Shown piece after piece: positions 23,863 to 36,054 of a stretch of DNA of 64,000 bases. The position numbers and the translations under genes are program-made. The stretch comes from CBDFHV01 sp965247705. Lineage in GTDB: Bacteria; Pseudomonadota; Alphaproteobacteria; Rhodospirillales; CAMCUA01. The notes beneath the pieces are model-generated. The model was given only the letters and a program-made list of their open reading frames with translations. It was not told the origin of the DNA and made no database searches. The DNA lies in assembly GCA_965247705.1 (NCBI GenBank), contig CBDFHV010000081.1:192857-256856 (forward strand), read 5' to 3'. The stretch's first letter is position 1; the number at the start of each line of letters is the position of its first letter.

Positions 23863-25743
23863 ATGCGACACGACGGCGACCAGCAACGGGTTTTCAACCG
23901 CCGAACGGCCATGCTGGGGGGCGCGAAGGCCCTGCTCGTCTCGGCGCTGATGGGGCGGCTTTACTATCTGCAGGTTCTCGAATCCGACCGCTACCGGACG
24001 CTGGCCGACGAAAACCGGATAAATCTTCGACTCATACCCCCGCCCCGGGGCCGGATCGTCGACCGGTTCGGTATCCCTCTGGCCCACAATCGCCAGAACT
24101 ATCGCGTGGTCTTGATCTCCGAACAGACCCCGGCGGTCGCGGAGACCCTGAAAAGCCTGTCGCGAATCGTTCCCGTGGACGAATCGGACAGCCGCCGGGT
24201 GTTGCGGGAGACCAAACGCAAGCGTGGTTGGGTTCCGGTGACCGTGCGGGAGAACCTGACCTGGGAGGAAGTGGCCCGCATCGAGGTCAACGCGCCCGAC
24301 CTGCCGGGGCTGATGATCGACGTCGGGCAGAGCCGCTACTATCCCCACGGCCTTACTATGGCCCATGTCCTGGGCTACGTGGCGGCGGTGTCGGAAGCGG
24401 AAGCGGCAGGCGATCGCCTGCTGCTGTTGCCGGGATTTCGCATCGGCAAGAACGGTGTCGAGAAGATCCATGACTTGGCGCTGCGGGGTACCGGCGGCAG
24501 TTCCCAGGTCGAGGTCAACGCGTTCGGGCGCATCATCCGCGAGTTGTCGCGTCAGGAGGGACAGCCGGGCGCCGAAGTTCGCTTGAGTCTGGATCTGGCC
24601 ACCCAAACCATGGTGTCGGAACGCCTGCCCCAGCGCGGCGCGGCGGCGGTTGTCATGGACGTTCACTCGGGCGAGGTCCTGGCGCTGACGTCCTCTCCGG
24701 CGTTCGATCCCAATGCCTTCAACCGGGGCCTGACGTCAAAGGAATGGCGTTCCCTGTCCCAGGACGTGCGCCATCCCTTGATCGACAAGGCGATATCGGG
24801 ACAGTACGCGCCGGGATCCACCTTCAAGATGGTGGTCGCCATGGCAGCCCTGGAAGCCGGAGTGATCAGCCCGGATACCGGCTTTTTCTGCAACGGTGCC
24901 CTGAACTTGGGAAATGCCCGCTTTCACTGTTGGAAGCGCGGCGGGCACGGAAGCGTCAGCCTTCGTAACGGCCTCAAGTGGTCTTGCGACGTGTACTTCT
25001 ATGAGGTGGCCAAGCGGGTGGGTATCGATCGTATCGCCGCCATGGCCCAGCGGCTGGGCTTGGGCGCCGTCACGGGCGTCGACCTGCCGGGCGAGCAACC
25101 CGGTCTGGTCCCGACACGGGGCTGGAAGCAGGCGGTCATCGGCGCGCCGTGGCAAAAAGGCGAAACCCTGATCACCGGAATTGGTCAGGGCTACATGCTG
25201 GCGACGCCCCTGCAGCTCGCCGTCATGATCGCGCGTCTGGTCAACGGCGGCAACGCGGTGACACCCCGGCTGTCCCTCGACGAAGTGACTTCGACGGGAG
25301 TCCGACCCCGCGCCCAATCGTCCTTTCCCAGCCTGGGACTGCGTCCGGCCCATCTCGAGCTCATGCGCGACGCCATGAACGCCATCGTCAACGAGCCCCG
25401 TGGTACGGCGCACCGGTCGATGATCAAAACCGAAGGCCAGCGCATGGGCGGCAAGACCGGCACCTCGCAAGTGCGCAGAATCACCAAGGCGGAGCGGGAA
25501 CGGGGCGTCTTCAAGAACGAAGATCTGCCGTTCGAGCGCCGCGATCATGCCTTGTTCGTTGGATTCGCGCCTGTGGAGGCCCCCCGATACGCGGTATCCG
25601 TCGTCGTCGAGCACGGCGGCGGCGGTTCGCGGGCCGCCGCGCCCATTGTCCGAGACGTCCTGAAGACCGTGCAGGAGCGCTTCGCGGCGCCAACCGCGAG
25701 GCTGGAACCCGCCGACGACACCGGCGGCGACGGCCGCGGCTAG
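23863..25743 (+). CDS. mrdA: Penicillin-binding protein 2 (elongasome transpeptidase)
   Basis: PBP2 cross-links peptidoglycan during elongation with RodA. The 626 residues from ATG 23863 show a short N-terminal membrane anchor ('AMLGGAKALLVSALMGRLYYLQV'), the pedestal domain and the transpeptidase domain: SxxK as 'APGSTFKM', SxD-type second motif 'KWSCDVYFY' and KTG as 'GGKTGTSQV'. It lies 35 bases after mreD and three bases before rodA. Confidence 0.95.
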   Translation: MRHDGDQQRVFNRRTAMLGGAKALLVSALMGRLYYLQVLESDRYRTLADENRINLRLIPPPRGRIVDRFGIPLAHNRQNYRVVLISEQTPAVAETLKSLSRIVPVDESDSRRVLRETKRKRGWVPVTVRENLTWEEVARIEVNAPDLPGLMIDVGQSRYYPHGLTMAHVLGYVAAVSEAEAAGDRLLLLPGFRIGKNGVEKIHDLALRGTGGSSQVEVNAFGRIIRELSRQEGQPGAEVRLSLDLATQTMVSERLPQRGAAAVVMDVHSGEVLALTSSPAFDPNAFNRGLTSKEWRSLSQDVRHPLIDKAISGQYAPGSTFKMVVAMAALEAGVISPDTGFFCNGALNLGNARFHCWKRGGHGSVSLRNGLKWSCDVYFYEVAKRVGIDRIAAMAQRLGLGAVTGVDLPGEQPGLVPTRGWKQAVIGAPWQKGETLITGIGQGYMLATPLQLAVMIARLVNGGNAVTPRLSLDEVTSTGVRPRAQSSFPSLGLRPAHLELMRDAMNAIVNEPRGTAHRSMIKTEGQRMGGKTGTSQVRRITKAERERGVFKNEDLPFERRDHALFVGFAPVEAPRYAVSVVVEHGGGGSRAAAPIVRDVLKTVQERFAAPTARLEPADDTGGDGRG

Positions 25744-25746
25744 CCG

Positions 25747-26898
25747 ATGGCCCTTCTCGACAGCCGCCTCAATGCGCCGGAACTGACCATTGGCCGCAAG
25801 CTGTGGCAAATTCATTGGTTTTTCATCGTCCTCCTGACGACGGTGGCCGGCATGGGCGTGGCGATGCTCTATTCCGCCGCCAACGGCAGCCTGGAGCCGT
25901 GGGCGTCGCGCCACTTACTGCGCTATGGGGTCGGGCTCAGCTTCCTCGTGACGGTGGCCCTGATCGACGTGCGACTGTGGATGCGATGGGCTTACGTCAT
26001 TTACGGGCTGGCGCTGGTCCTGCTGGCGGCGGTCGAGGTGGTGGGCAACGTCGGCATGGGCGCCCAGCGGTGGATTTCGCTGGGCTTTTTCAACATTCAG
26101 CCTTCCGAGGTGATGAAGATCGCCATCGTCCTGGCGCTTGCCCGCTACTTTCATAGCGCCGGGCCCGAGGACGTGAGCCGATTGAGCTTTCTGGTCGTTC
26201 CCCTGCTCATCATCGCCGCCCCCGCCGCACTGGTCTTGCGCCAACCGGACCTGGGAACGGCTGTCATGCTGATGATGGTGGGCGGTGCTCTGTTTTTTCT
26301 CGCCGGCGTGCGGCTGTGGATGTTCGCCAGCGTCGGCCTGGCGGTGGTGGCGGCGGTTCCCGTCGTCTGGCGGTTCCTTCACGACTACCAGCGCCAGCGG
26401 GTGATTACCTTCTTCAATCCCGAGAGCGATCCCCTGGGCTCCGGTTATCACATCATCCAGTCCAAGATCGCGCTCGGCTCGGGCGGCCTGTTCGGCCGCG
26501 GGTTCCTGCAGGGCACCCAGAGCCATTTGAATTTTCTGCCGGAAAAGCAAACCGATTTCGTCTTCACCATGCTGGCCGAGGAGTTTGGTCTGGTCGGCGG
26601 CCTGGTCCTCATCGGCATGTATGTGCTGATCCTGGCCTATGGCTTCGCCATGAGTCTGAGGTCCCGCAACCAGTTCGGCCGTCTGGTGGGCATGGGGGTG
26701 ACCGTCACCGTGTTCCTCTATGTCTTCATCAATACGGCGATGGTGATGGGATTGATCCCGGTGGTGGGCGTGCCCTTGCCGCTGATCTCCTACGGCGGCA
26801 CGGCCATGCTCACGGTGCTGTTCGGCTTCGGGCTGCTGATGAGCGTCCACGTCCATCGTGACATCACCATCGGCCGCCGCGGCATCGACGACTGGTAA
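25747..26898 (+). CDS. rodA: Peptidoglycan glycosyltransferase RodA
   Basis: This SEDS-family polymerase works with PBP2. The 383 residues contain about ten membrane segments and SEDS hallmarks 'AQRWISLGFFNIQPSEVMKIAIVLALARYF', 'LRQPDLGTAVMLMMVGG', 'TFFNPESDPLGSGYHIIQSKIALGSGG' and 'GVPLPLISYGGTAML'. It ends the mre/mrd cluster. Confidence 0.96.
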   Translation: MALLDSRLNAPELTIGRKLWQIHWFFIVLLTTVAGMGVAMLYSAANGSLEPWASRHLLRYGVGLSFLVTVALIDVRLWMRWAYVIYGLALVLLAAVEVVGNVGMGAQRWISLGFFNIQPSEVMKIAIVLALARYFHSAGPEDVSRLSFLVVPLLIIAAPAALVLRQPDLGTAVMLMMVGGALFFLAGVRLWMFASVGLAVVAAVPVVWRFLHDYQRQRVITFFNPESDPLGSGYHIIQSKIALGSGGLFGRGFLQGTQSHLNFLPEKQTDFVFTMLAEEFGLVGGLVLIGMYVLILAYGFAMSLRSRNQFGRLVGMGVTVTVFLYVFINTAMVMGLIPVVGVPLPLISYGGTAMLTVLFGFGLLMSVHVHRDITIGRRGIDDW

Positions 26899-26949
26899 TC
26901 GCGCCTGGCGACGGCTGCAATCGGCAACCGCGCCGTGGTAGGATAGACC

Positions 26950-28626
26950 ATGCGGCGCAAACCTGTGAGACAACCCGAACCGGTGAACGACCGATCGACG
27001 GCGGTCCCCCCGGCGGCGGACATCGGCCGGTTGTGGCTGGCGGCGATCGCCGCGCTGGTCCTGTTTCCCGTCCATTCGTTGCGCGCCGAGGCGCCGGTGG
27101 ACGGCGCCTGGTCCGGGGCCATGATCAGCAGCGACAGTTCCCGCTCGCGCAGTGGCCTCGACCGGCAGGAAATCTGCGGCTTCGACCGGGTCGATTTCGA
27201 GGCCACCGTGAACGGCGGCCGGTTCGAGGCGCGGGTGAGTCACAAGGGCCGAAGCGTCACGCTTGCCGCCACGCCGCGGGGCAACGGCACGGTCTCCCTG
27301 TGGTTCGATTGGCGCATCGAAGGGGGAACCGTACAGACGAAGCTTGAAGGGCGATTTTCCCGGCACGCCTTTATCGGCAGGACCTACGGCACCTATCGGT
27401 CCAGGGATATGCGGGAAAGCGGCGATGTAACGTGCCGGGCGAACTTGATCATGGCGGCGGCGCCACTTACGGTTGGGGACGCGATCAACACCCGCCTCTT
27501 GGCCGGGCCCGATGCCTCCGCGCAGGAGGTGCTGACGGTCCTCGAAGCGGAAGCCGGCCGGGCCGCCTCCCGCCAGGCCGCGGCCGCCCCCCAAAGTCCG
27601 CCAGCGGAAGCCGTGGCGCCTTCCCCGGCGCCGCCCGCCGAGAAAGCGCCGGAAACCAAAGCGCCGCCATCCACCCTGGGAGAGTCGTCGCCGCTGACCC
27701 CTCAGGGTCTCAAGGAACAGCTGGCCTTGTTGAAGGAGTTGCTCGACGGGGGCATATTGACGCCGACGGAATTCGAACGACGCAAGCACGCCTTGCTCGA
27801 CCGCGCCTTCGGCCGCACCCCGTCGACACCGAGGTTGCCGTCGCCGGGAGTAGCGCCGCCGCAAACGCTCACCATCGCGGTCCCGAATCAGAAAATCGGA
27901 CCCACGGCGCCCGGCGATGTGGACTGGGGCCGTTACCACGCTCTGATTATCGGCATCAACGACTACCGCCACCTGCCCCCGCTGCGCACCGCGGTCGCCG
28001 ATGCCAAAAAGGTCTCGGAAGTCCTGGCCCGCGATTACGGCTTCGCGGTGCGGCTGCTGCTCAACCCGACCCGGGCCCAGATCGTCGATGCCCTCGACGA
28101 ATATCGGGAAACTCTGGTCGGCGACGACAACCTTCTCATTTACTACGCCGGCCATGGCTGGCTGGACGAGGCGGCGAACTGGGGCTATTGGCTACCGGCG
28201 GATGCCCAACCCAACCGTCGGCATCAGTGGGTCTCCAACGCCACCATCACAGATACCCTGCGCACGCTGCTGGCGAAGCATGTGATGATCGTCGCCGACA
28301 GCTGCTATTCCGGCGCCCTCACCCGCAGTGCGCCCGTGCTGTTGCGCAGTGCCGACTATTGGCAGCGCATTTCCCAAAAGGCGGCCCGCGTCACGCTCAC
28401 CTCCGGCGGCCTGGAGCCGGTGGCCGACAGCGACGGGTCGGGCCACTCGCCCTTCGCCAGCGCCTTTATCGAAGCCCTGGGGAACAACAAGAAAATCATG
28501 GATGGCACGACGCTGTTCTCCAAGATGCGCCGTCCGGTCATGCTGAAGGCCAACCAGACGCCCGAGTACTCCGACGTTCGCAGCGCTGGGCACGACGGTG
28601 GCGATTTCGTGTTCGTGCGCCAATAA
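26950..28626 (+). CDS. Secreted or anchored caspase-like (peptidase C14) protein
   Basis: The 558-residue protein has an N-terminal signal or anchor ('LWLAAIAALVLFPVHSLRAEA'), a beta-rich region to about 175, an Ala/Pro-rich linker (about 215-250), a SHOCT-like helical hairpin ('QLALLKELLDGGILTPTEFERRKHALLDRAF', about 257-290) and a C14 caspase p20-type domain from about 330. The catalytic His is in 'LLIYYAGHGWLD' and the Cys in 'VIVADSCYSGALTR'. Cleavage would be after basic or acidic residues depending on subtype; specificity cannot be read. It follows rodA by 51 bases, so it may be read through from the cell-wall cluster, but a functional link is unproved. Confidence 0.85.
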   Translation: MRRKPVRQPEPVNDRSTAVPPAADIGRLWLAAIAALVLFPVHSLRAEAPVDGAWSGAMISSDSSRSRSGLDRQEICGFDRVDFEATVNGGRFEARVSHKGRSVTLAATPRGNGTVSLWFDWRIEGGTVQTKLEGRFSRHAFIGRTYGTYRSRDMRESGDVTCRANLIMAAAPLTVGDAINTRLLAGPDASAQEVLTVLEAEAGRAASRQAAAAPQSPPAEAVAPSPAPPAEKAPETKAPPSTLGESSPLTPQGLKEQLALLKELLDGGILTPTEFERRKHALLDRAFGRTPSTPRLPSPGVAPPQTLTIAVPNQKIGPTAPGDVDWGRYHALIIGINDYRHLPPLRTAVADAKKVSEVLARDYGFAVRLLLNPTRAQIVDALDEYRETLVGDDNLLIYYAGHGWLDEAANWGYWLPADAQPNRRHQWVSNATITDTLRTLLAKHVMIVADSCYSGALTRSAPVLLRSADYWQRISQKAARVTLTSGGLEPVADSDGSGHSPFASAFIEALGNNKKIMDGTTLFSKMRRPVMLKANQTPEYSDVRSAGHDGGDFVFVRQ

Positions 28627-28672
28627 TACGGCCAGCAATATCGCCAGACGTAACAAGCAGCAGGAGGACCCC

Positions 28673-29056
28673 ATGCCCACTCCGGCAGACGACCGGCCCG
28701 CCGTCGCCGTCGGTCACGTGTCCATGACCGTTGGCGATCTGGAGGCGGCGAACCGCTACTTCGTGGATTTCGGCATGCGCCCGATTGCCCTCAATGACAG
28801 CGTGGCCGTGCTCGAGCTTCGCGGCGGCACCCATCTGGTGCTGCGCCGGGCCGACGGGTCCCTGGCCCCGGGGCGGGAGGCCTCTTTCGACATCATGGTC
28901 GACGATATCGACGCCGCCCACGGGGAGTGCGCGGCGCGGGAACTCGATCCGTCGGAGATCCGGCGCGGGCGCATTCACGACGACTTCACGGTCACCGGCC
29001 CCGACGAAGGCGTTCTGAAGGTCACTTCCTCCCACGCCGGCGATCGGCCCGTGTGA
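28673..29056 (+). CDS. VOC-superfamily (glyoxalase-like) protein
   Basis: The 127-residue protein has one vicinal-oxygen-chelate module: 'VGHVSMTVGDLEAANRYFVDFGMRPI' then 'VAVLELRGGTHLVLRR' and 'FDIMVDDIDAAHGECAARE'. The likely metal ligands (His near the start, Glu in 'VLELRG') are partly present. ATG 28673 follows CAGGAGG. The substrate is unknown. Confidence 0.83.
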   Translation: MPTPADDRPAVAVGHVSMTVGDLEAANRYFVDFGMRPIALNDSVAVLELRGGTHLVLRRADGSLAPGREASFDIMVDDIDAAHGECAARELDPSEIRRGRIHDDFTVTGPDEGVLKVTSSHAGDRPV

Positions 29057-29178
29057 GGCATGTTTTTCGCTGCCGGCCCCCGCGTTGACACCGGGGGAAC
29101 GGCTCTCTATCTGTTGACCAGGGCCGGGAAGCCCCGTTCTCTCTGTGCGCGAAACCGATTTTCTCCCGAGGATTCTTC

Positions 29179-31920
<2,742 letters not shown>

Positions 31921-31942
31921 CCGCCGCCGGAGGCGCTGTGGC

Positions 31943-33073
31943 GTGGATTCCCTTACCCAGTTTGCCCTCGGCGCCGGGGTCGGCGTTGCCCTGCTGGGAC
32001 GCCGCCTGGGCCCGCGGCGGGCGATCCTGGTGGGCGGCGCGCTCGGCGTGGCGCCCGATCTGGACGTCTTCTTTCCCTTCGCCGATCCGGTCGATTCGTT
32101 CACCCTGCACCGGGGACACACCCACTCGCTGATCCTTCAGGCGGCGGTCACGCCCTTGTTCGGCGAAGGGCTGAGGCGCCTCATGGCTGACCTCCGCCAG
32201 GCGCCCGTCCTTCTGACCTACGCCGCCGTCTACCTGTGCCTCGCCACCCATGCCCTACTCGACGCGGTGACCATCTACGGCACCCGCCTCCTGTGGCCCC
32301 TGTGGGACGGAGCGGTGGGCGTCGGCTCCATTTTCATCATCGATCCCCTCTACACCCTGCCCCTGCTGGTCCTGGTGATTTGGGGGTTGTGCCTGCATTC
32401 CTGGTCGGCCCGATTGCGTGGGGTCGTGATCGCTGGCCTAGGCCTGTTCACTGCCTACCTGGGATGGGGACTGGTCGGGCAGCAGGTGACCGAAGCGCGG
32501 GCGCGGACCATGCTCGCCGAGGCGGGGGTCGCGCCCGAGCGGATGATGGTCACGCTGACACCCTTCAACACGCTCCTCTGGCGCGCCATCGTCATGGACG
32601 GGGATCGCTACCTCAACGTCTACCTGCCCCTCTTCGCCCCCGGGACGGAGACCGTCTATGCCCACCCGTCGGGTCGGGACCTGGCCGGTTGCCTGAACGG
32701 AAATCCCGCTTTGGGGAAGCTGGCCACATTCTCCCACGGCTTCTTCCGCGTCGATGGGACGGCGGATCGGGTCGTGGTTTCGGATCTGCGCATGGGCCTG
32801 ACGCCCCACTATGCCTTCCGCTTCGTCATCGCCGAGGAACGAGACGGCGAGCTTCGCCCGGTACCGCCCCGCCGGCTTGGCGGACCCCGGAGTGCCGACG
32901 GGGACTGGTCATGGCTGTGGGCGGGCTTGCACGGCGAGCGGAACGTCCGGCCAGTGGAAATCGCGGCGGCGATAGATCCGGCGGCGCTGAAAGCCCCGGA
33001 GAGCGTGGCCGCCAAGACATCCGCGCCGTCGTGCCAAGGCCGCGCGGATTCGGGAGAATTGGTGCGGGGCTGA
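31943..33073 (+). CDS. YdjM/DUF457-type membrane metal-dependent hydrolase-like protein
   Basis: The 376-residue protein begins at GTG with GGAGG nine bases upstream. 'GGALGVAPDLDVFFPF...HRGHTHSLI' and 'HALLDAVTIYGTRLLWP' are the conserved His/Asp segments of the YdjM (DUF457) family of membrane proteins annotated as putative metal-dependent hydrolases. About four membrane segments lie in residues 1-180; the C-terminal half is soluble. It starts 22 bases after secA. Confidence 0.8.
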   Translation: MDSLTQFALGAGVGVALLGRRLGPRRAILVGGALGVAPDLDVFFPFADPVDSFTLHRGHTHSLILQAAVTPLFGEGLRRLMADLRQAPVLLTYAAVYLCLATHALLDAVTIYGTRLLWPLWDGAVGVGSIFIIDPLYTLPLLVLVIWGLCLHSWSARLRGVVIAGLGLFTAYLGWGLVGQQVTEARARTMLAEAGVAPERMMVTLTPFNTLLWRAIVMDGDRYLNVYLPLFAPGTETVYAHPSGRDLAGCLNGNPALGKLATFSHGFFRVDGTADRVVVSDLRMGLTPHYAFRFVIAEERDGELRPVPPRRLGGPRSADGDWSWLWAGLHGERNVRPVEIAAAIDPAALKAPESVAAKTSAPSCQGRADSGELVRG

Positions 33074-33077
33074 CACG

Positions 33078-34277
33078 ATGATCCGCAGCCTGGCGTTTCG
33101 ACACGGGGACTTCCGGCGTCTGTGGCTGGGCGCCACCTGTAACAGCATCGGCATGAACGGCGAGCAGGTGGTCATCAGCCTGCTGGTGTATCAGATTACC
33201 GGATCGACGGCCTGGGTCGGCGTCGTGCTGGCCCTCAATTTCGTGCCCTACGCGGTGTTCGGCGGCCTGTCGGGCGCCGTCGCCGACTGGATGGACCGGC
33301 GGATCCTGCTGCGGCGGGTAGAGCTTTGCATCGCCGCCAACCTGTTGTTGTTCGCCGCCCTCATGGGGGCCGGATTCGCCGACCGCTGGACCATTCTGGC
33401 TTTCACCCTGATCAGCGGCAGCTTGCGCGCCCTGCACCAGCCCGTTCGCGCCAGCTATGCCTACGACATCGTCGGCGGAGAACATGTGGTCAGCGGAATT
33501 GGGCTTCTCAACCTGGGCAGCCGCGTCGGCCAATTGGCGGGCGCCCTTGTGGCCGGGTTCGCCACCGAGCGGCTTGGCGCGCCGGCGGCGCTGTTGTCCC
33601 TGGCGTTCCTCCACGGCGGCGCTTATGGCCTCTTCGCCCACCTTCGCACGCAGGGCCTGGCGACCACCATCGCGCGGGTGCCCATGGGTCAGAATCTGCG
33701 GGAATTCCTGGCCGAGGCGCGAAGCAACCGGGTCCTGCTGATGCTGGTGGTCGTCACCGCCTCGGTCGAAGTGTTCGGCTTCTCCTTCGCCACCGCCCTG
33801 CCCGAACTGGCCACCCAGCGTCTGGCCATGGGCGCGGAGGGGTTGGGCCTGTTGCACGCGGCCCGCGCCGTCGGCGGTATTGCCGCCACCCTGCTGTTGT
33901 CGGTCCTCAACCCGGCGCGGGGACGGGGCAATGTCTACATCGGCGTCATCGGCGCCTTCGGCGTCAGTCTTCTGATGCTGTCGGCCGCCGGCTCCCTGTG
34001 GGCCGCCCTGTCCGCGCTGTTCTTCGTTTCCGGCATGGCCGCCGCCTCCGACGTGCTGACCCAGTCCATGATGCAGGTGAGCGTGCCCAATCACCTGCGG
34101 GGCCGGGCCATGGGCGCCTGGGTCTTCGCCATCGGCTCCGCCCCCCTGGGCCATCTGGAGATGGGGGCGCTGGCCACCGTCCTCGGCCTCGGCCCGGCGC
34201 TTTTCGCCAACGGCCTGGGCCTGATCGCCATCGGCCTGTTCGCGGTCGTCGCGGTGCCGCGGCTGAGGCGGCTGTAA
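33078..34277 (+). CDS. MFS transporter
   Basis: This 399-residue permease has about eleven or twelve membrane segments. The start 'FRRLWLGATCNSIGMNGEQVVISLLVYQITGS' and 'GALVAGFATERLG' fit the MFS_3/EntS-like subgroup of drug or siderophore exporters. ATG 33078 is four bases after the preceding gene, so they are probably co-transcribed. The substrate is unknown. Confidence 0.87.
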   Translation: MIRSLAFRHGDFRRLWLGATCNSIGMNGEQVVISLLVYQITGSTAWVGVVLALNFVPYAVFGGLSGAVADWMDRRILLRRVELCIAANLLLFAALMGAGFADRWTILAFTLISGSLRALHQPVRASYAYDIVGGEHVVSGIGLLNLGSRVGQLAGALVAGFATERLGAPAALLSLAFLHGGAYGLFAHLRTQGLATTIARVPMGQNLREFLAEARSNRVLLMLVVVTASVEVFGFSFATALPELATQRLAMGAEGLGLLHAARAVGGIAATLLLSVLNPARGRGNVYIGVIGAFGVSLLMLSAAGSLWAALSALFFVSGMAAASDVLTQSMMQVSVPNHLRGRAMGAWVFAIGSAPLGHLEMGALATVLGLGPALFANGLGLIAIGLFAVVAVPRLRRL

Positions 34278-34299
34278 TACCAAACCGCGACGAGGGGAC

Positions 34300-34983
34300 A
34301 TGATCGTGAAAATCAACGCCGACTTCGACCAGCGCGTCGTACTCCACACCGACGATATCCCGTGGCGGGACTCGCCCATGCCCGGTGTCAGCCGCCGTCT
34401 GCTCGACCGGATTGGCGACGAAGTGGCGCGGGCGACGAGCATCGTGCGGTATGACCCCGGCAGCCGGTTTTCGCCCCATGTCCATGGTGGCGGCGAGGAG
34501 TTCATCGTCCTCGAAGGCGTCTTCCAGGACGAACATGGCGACTTTCCGGCCGGCGCCTATATCCGCAATCCGCCCCAGTCGCGCCACACGCCGGGCTCGG
34601 AACCGGGCTGCGTGATCTTCGTCAAGCTGTGGCAGTTCGATCCGGATGACCGCAGCCACGTCCGCATCGACATGAACCGGATCGGCACCGTCGCCGACCC
34701 GGGGCGGCCGGGCGTCGAGGTGACGCCGCTCTTTTTGGGTGCCGGCGAGGACGTACGCGTCGAACGGTGGGCGCCCCATGCGGCGGCAAGCTTCAGGGCC
34801 GAAGGGGGCGCCGAGCTTTTGATCCTCGAGGGCGCCGCGACCGAGAGCGGCGAGCCGCTGCACCGCCATTCATGGGTTCGCATCCCCGACGGCGCAACCA
34901 CGGCGCTCGAGGCCGGCCACGAGGGTGCGCGACTCTGGATCAAGACCGGCCACTTGCGGGAGATCACGTCTCCGCCACCGTGA
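34300..34983 (+). CDS. Cupin protein of the ChrR type
   Basis: The 227 residues contain two cupin-like halves. The first has the metal-site pattern 'FSPHVHGGGEEFIVLEGVFQDEHGDFPAGAYIRNPPQSRHTP', typical of ChrR-like cupins that in other proteins bind zinc and act with ECF sigma factors. The N-terminal zinc-binding anti-sigma domain of ChrR is absent, so this is a stand-alone cupin. GAGGGG precedes ATG 34300. Confidence 0.82.
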   Translation: MIVKINADFDQRVVLHTDDIPWRDSPMPGVSRRLLDRIGDEVARATSIVRYDPGSRFSPHVHGGGEEFIVLEGVFQDEHGDFPAGAYIRNPPQSRHTPGSEPGCVIFVKLWQFDPDDRSHVRIDMNRIGTVADPGRPGVEVTPLFLGAGEDVRVERWAPHAAASFRAEGGAELLILEGAATESGEPLHRHSWVRIPDGATTALEAGHEGARLWIKTGHLREITSPPP

Positions 34984-35038
34984 TTGGCGAGGCAGTATCC
35001 CGAATTATCAAATCGAGACTTTCGGTACGCCACCGGGT

Positions 35039-35872
35039 CTATTCCGCGTTCGGCACCGCCACAAAGACTTCGCGCCGCAGAAGATCGTCGCCGATGGCCG
35101 CAAGCTTGGAGCGCCATTCGGCGAGACGCTCGGCGACCATGTTGGCGCCCATGAGGGCGACCAAACCCTCCGTCTGGGCCTCGTCCGCCTCGAGTTGGCG
35201 ACGGCAGGAGGCGGCGTATTCCGCCGTGATGTCCTCGTGGCCGGTCACCTTCCAGCCCGTCTGAACGAGCAGCGTGGGGTATTCGCTGTCCGATTCGACG
35301 AATTCCGGCCCATTGGCCAGGGCACGACCACGGTCCTCGGCCGAAAGGCCCGGCGCGATGGAGATGACAGTGAACGCCATGCGCCCCTGACGCCGAATCG
35401 CCCCTCGGCAGGCGGCAAGGACGGAACGCTTTTGCCGCAGACAGCACAAGAGGTCGCTATGGCTGATGGCGTCGAAACAGCCTTCTGGAAAGGGCAAGGC
35501 CGCGGCATCGGAGGAAGCGACCAGAACCCGTCGTTGGATGCCGTCACTGGCGGCCCTTTGCGCCGCGATCCGAAGACCGGCCAGGGGAAGATCGGCGAGC
35601 ACGATGTCGCAACCGCTTTTCCTGGCCATGTAAAGCCCCGGCCAACCGGATCCGGCTCCCAAGTCGAGCAGGCGCATGCCCGGACGCAAGGCCAGGCGCC
35701 CGACCATGTGCTCGGCCTCGGCCGTGGTCGTCCAGCTGCTGCCCCCATAGTCGCAGCCGCACACGCTGCGCTCGATGGTCAACATGACCGGCGATTGCGC
35801 CCTCTCATAGAGGGATTCGAAGCGCTCTTTCTGAGCCCGTTCTTCCGGACTGCATCCGATCCACCCCTGCAT
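35039..35872 (-). CDS. SAM-dependent class I methyltransferase
   Basis: The 277-residue protein has the SAM-binding motif I 'RLLDLGAGSGWPGLYMA', motif II 'IVLADLPLAGLRIAAQRA' and post-motif 'FDAISHSDLLCCLRQ'. A Cys pair 'SVCGCDYGGSSWTT' precedes the core. The methyl acceptor is unknown. It is convergent with the cupin gene and separated from the RND operon by about 180 bases in which nothing else is seen. Confidence 0.85.
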   Translation of the reverse strand: MQGWIGCSPEERAQKERFESLYERAQSPVMLTIERSVCGCDYGGSSWTTTAEAEHMVGRLALRPGMRLLDLGAGSGWPGLYMARKSGCDIVLADLPLAGLRIAAQRAASDGIQRRVLVASSDAAALPFPEGCFDAISHSDLLCCLRQKRSVLAACRGAIRRQGRMAFTVISIAPGLSAEDRGRALANGPEFVESDSEYPTLLVQTGWKVTGHEDITAEYAASCRRQLEADEAQTEGLVALMGANMVAERLAEWRSKLAAIGDDLLRREVFVAVPNAE

Positions 35873-36054
35873 TCGGCATTCGTCCTACGCCGCGATCGCA
35901 CGGACGCAAGCTTAGCAGCATTGGCCTCGAGGGACGCTTTCGGCTTGACCGATCCCCCGCGCGGAGGTCGGTCGAGACACCCCTCCCCACCGCCAGCGTT
36001 GATCCCCCGGCCCCTTTGGCCGATTGTGGGCGGCTGATTTGACGTGGGACATCA

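Noticed and set aside
25915..28155. Long antisense frame over rodA and the caspase gene
   Set aside because: It is rich in Arg, His, Gln and Asp as expected from antisense of GC-rich genes; both sense genes have strong family motifs.
28627..29178. tRNA or small RNA gene around the VOC gene
   Set aside because: No cloverleaf or conserved TPsiC-like sequence is visible; the bases before 28673 and 29179 only show ribosome sites.
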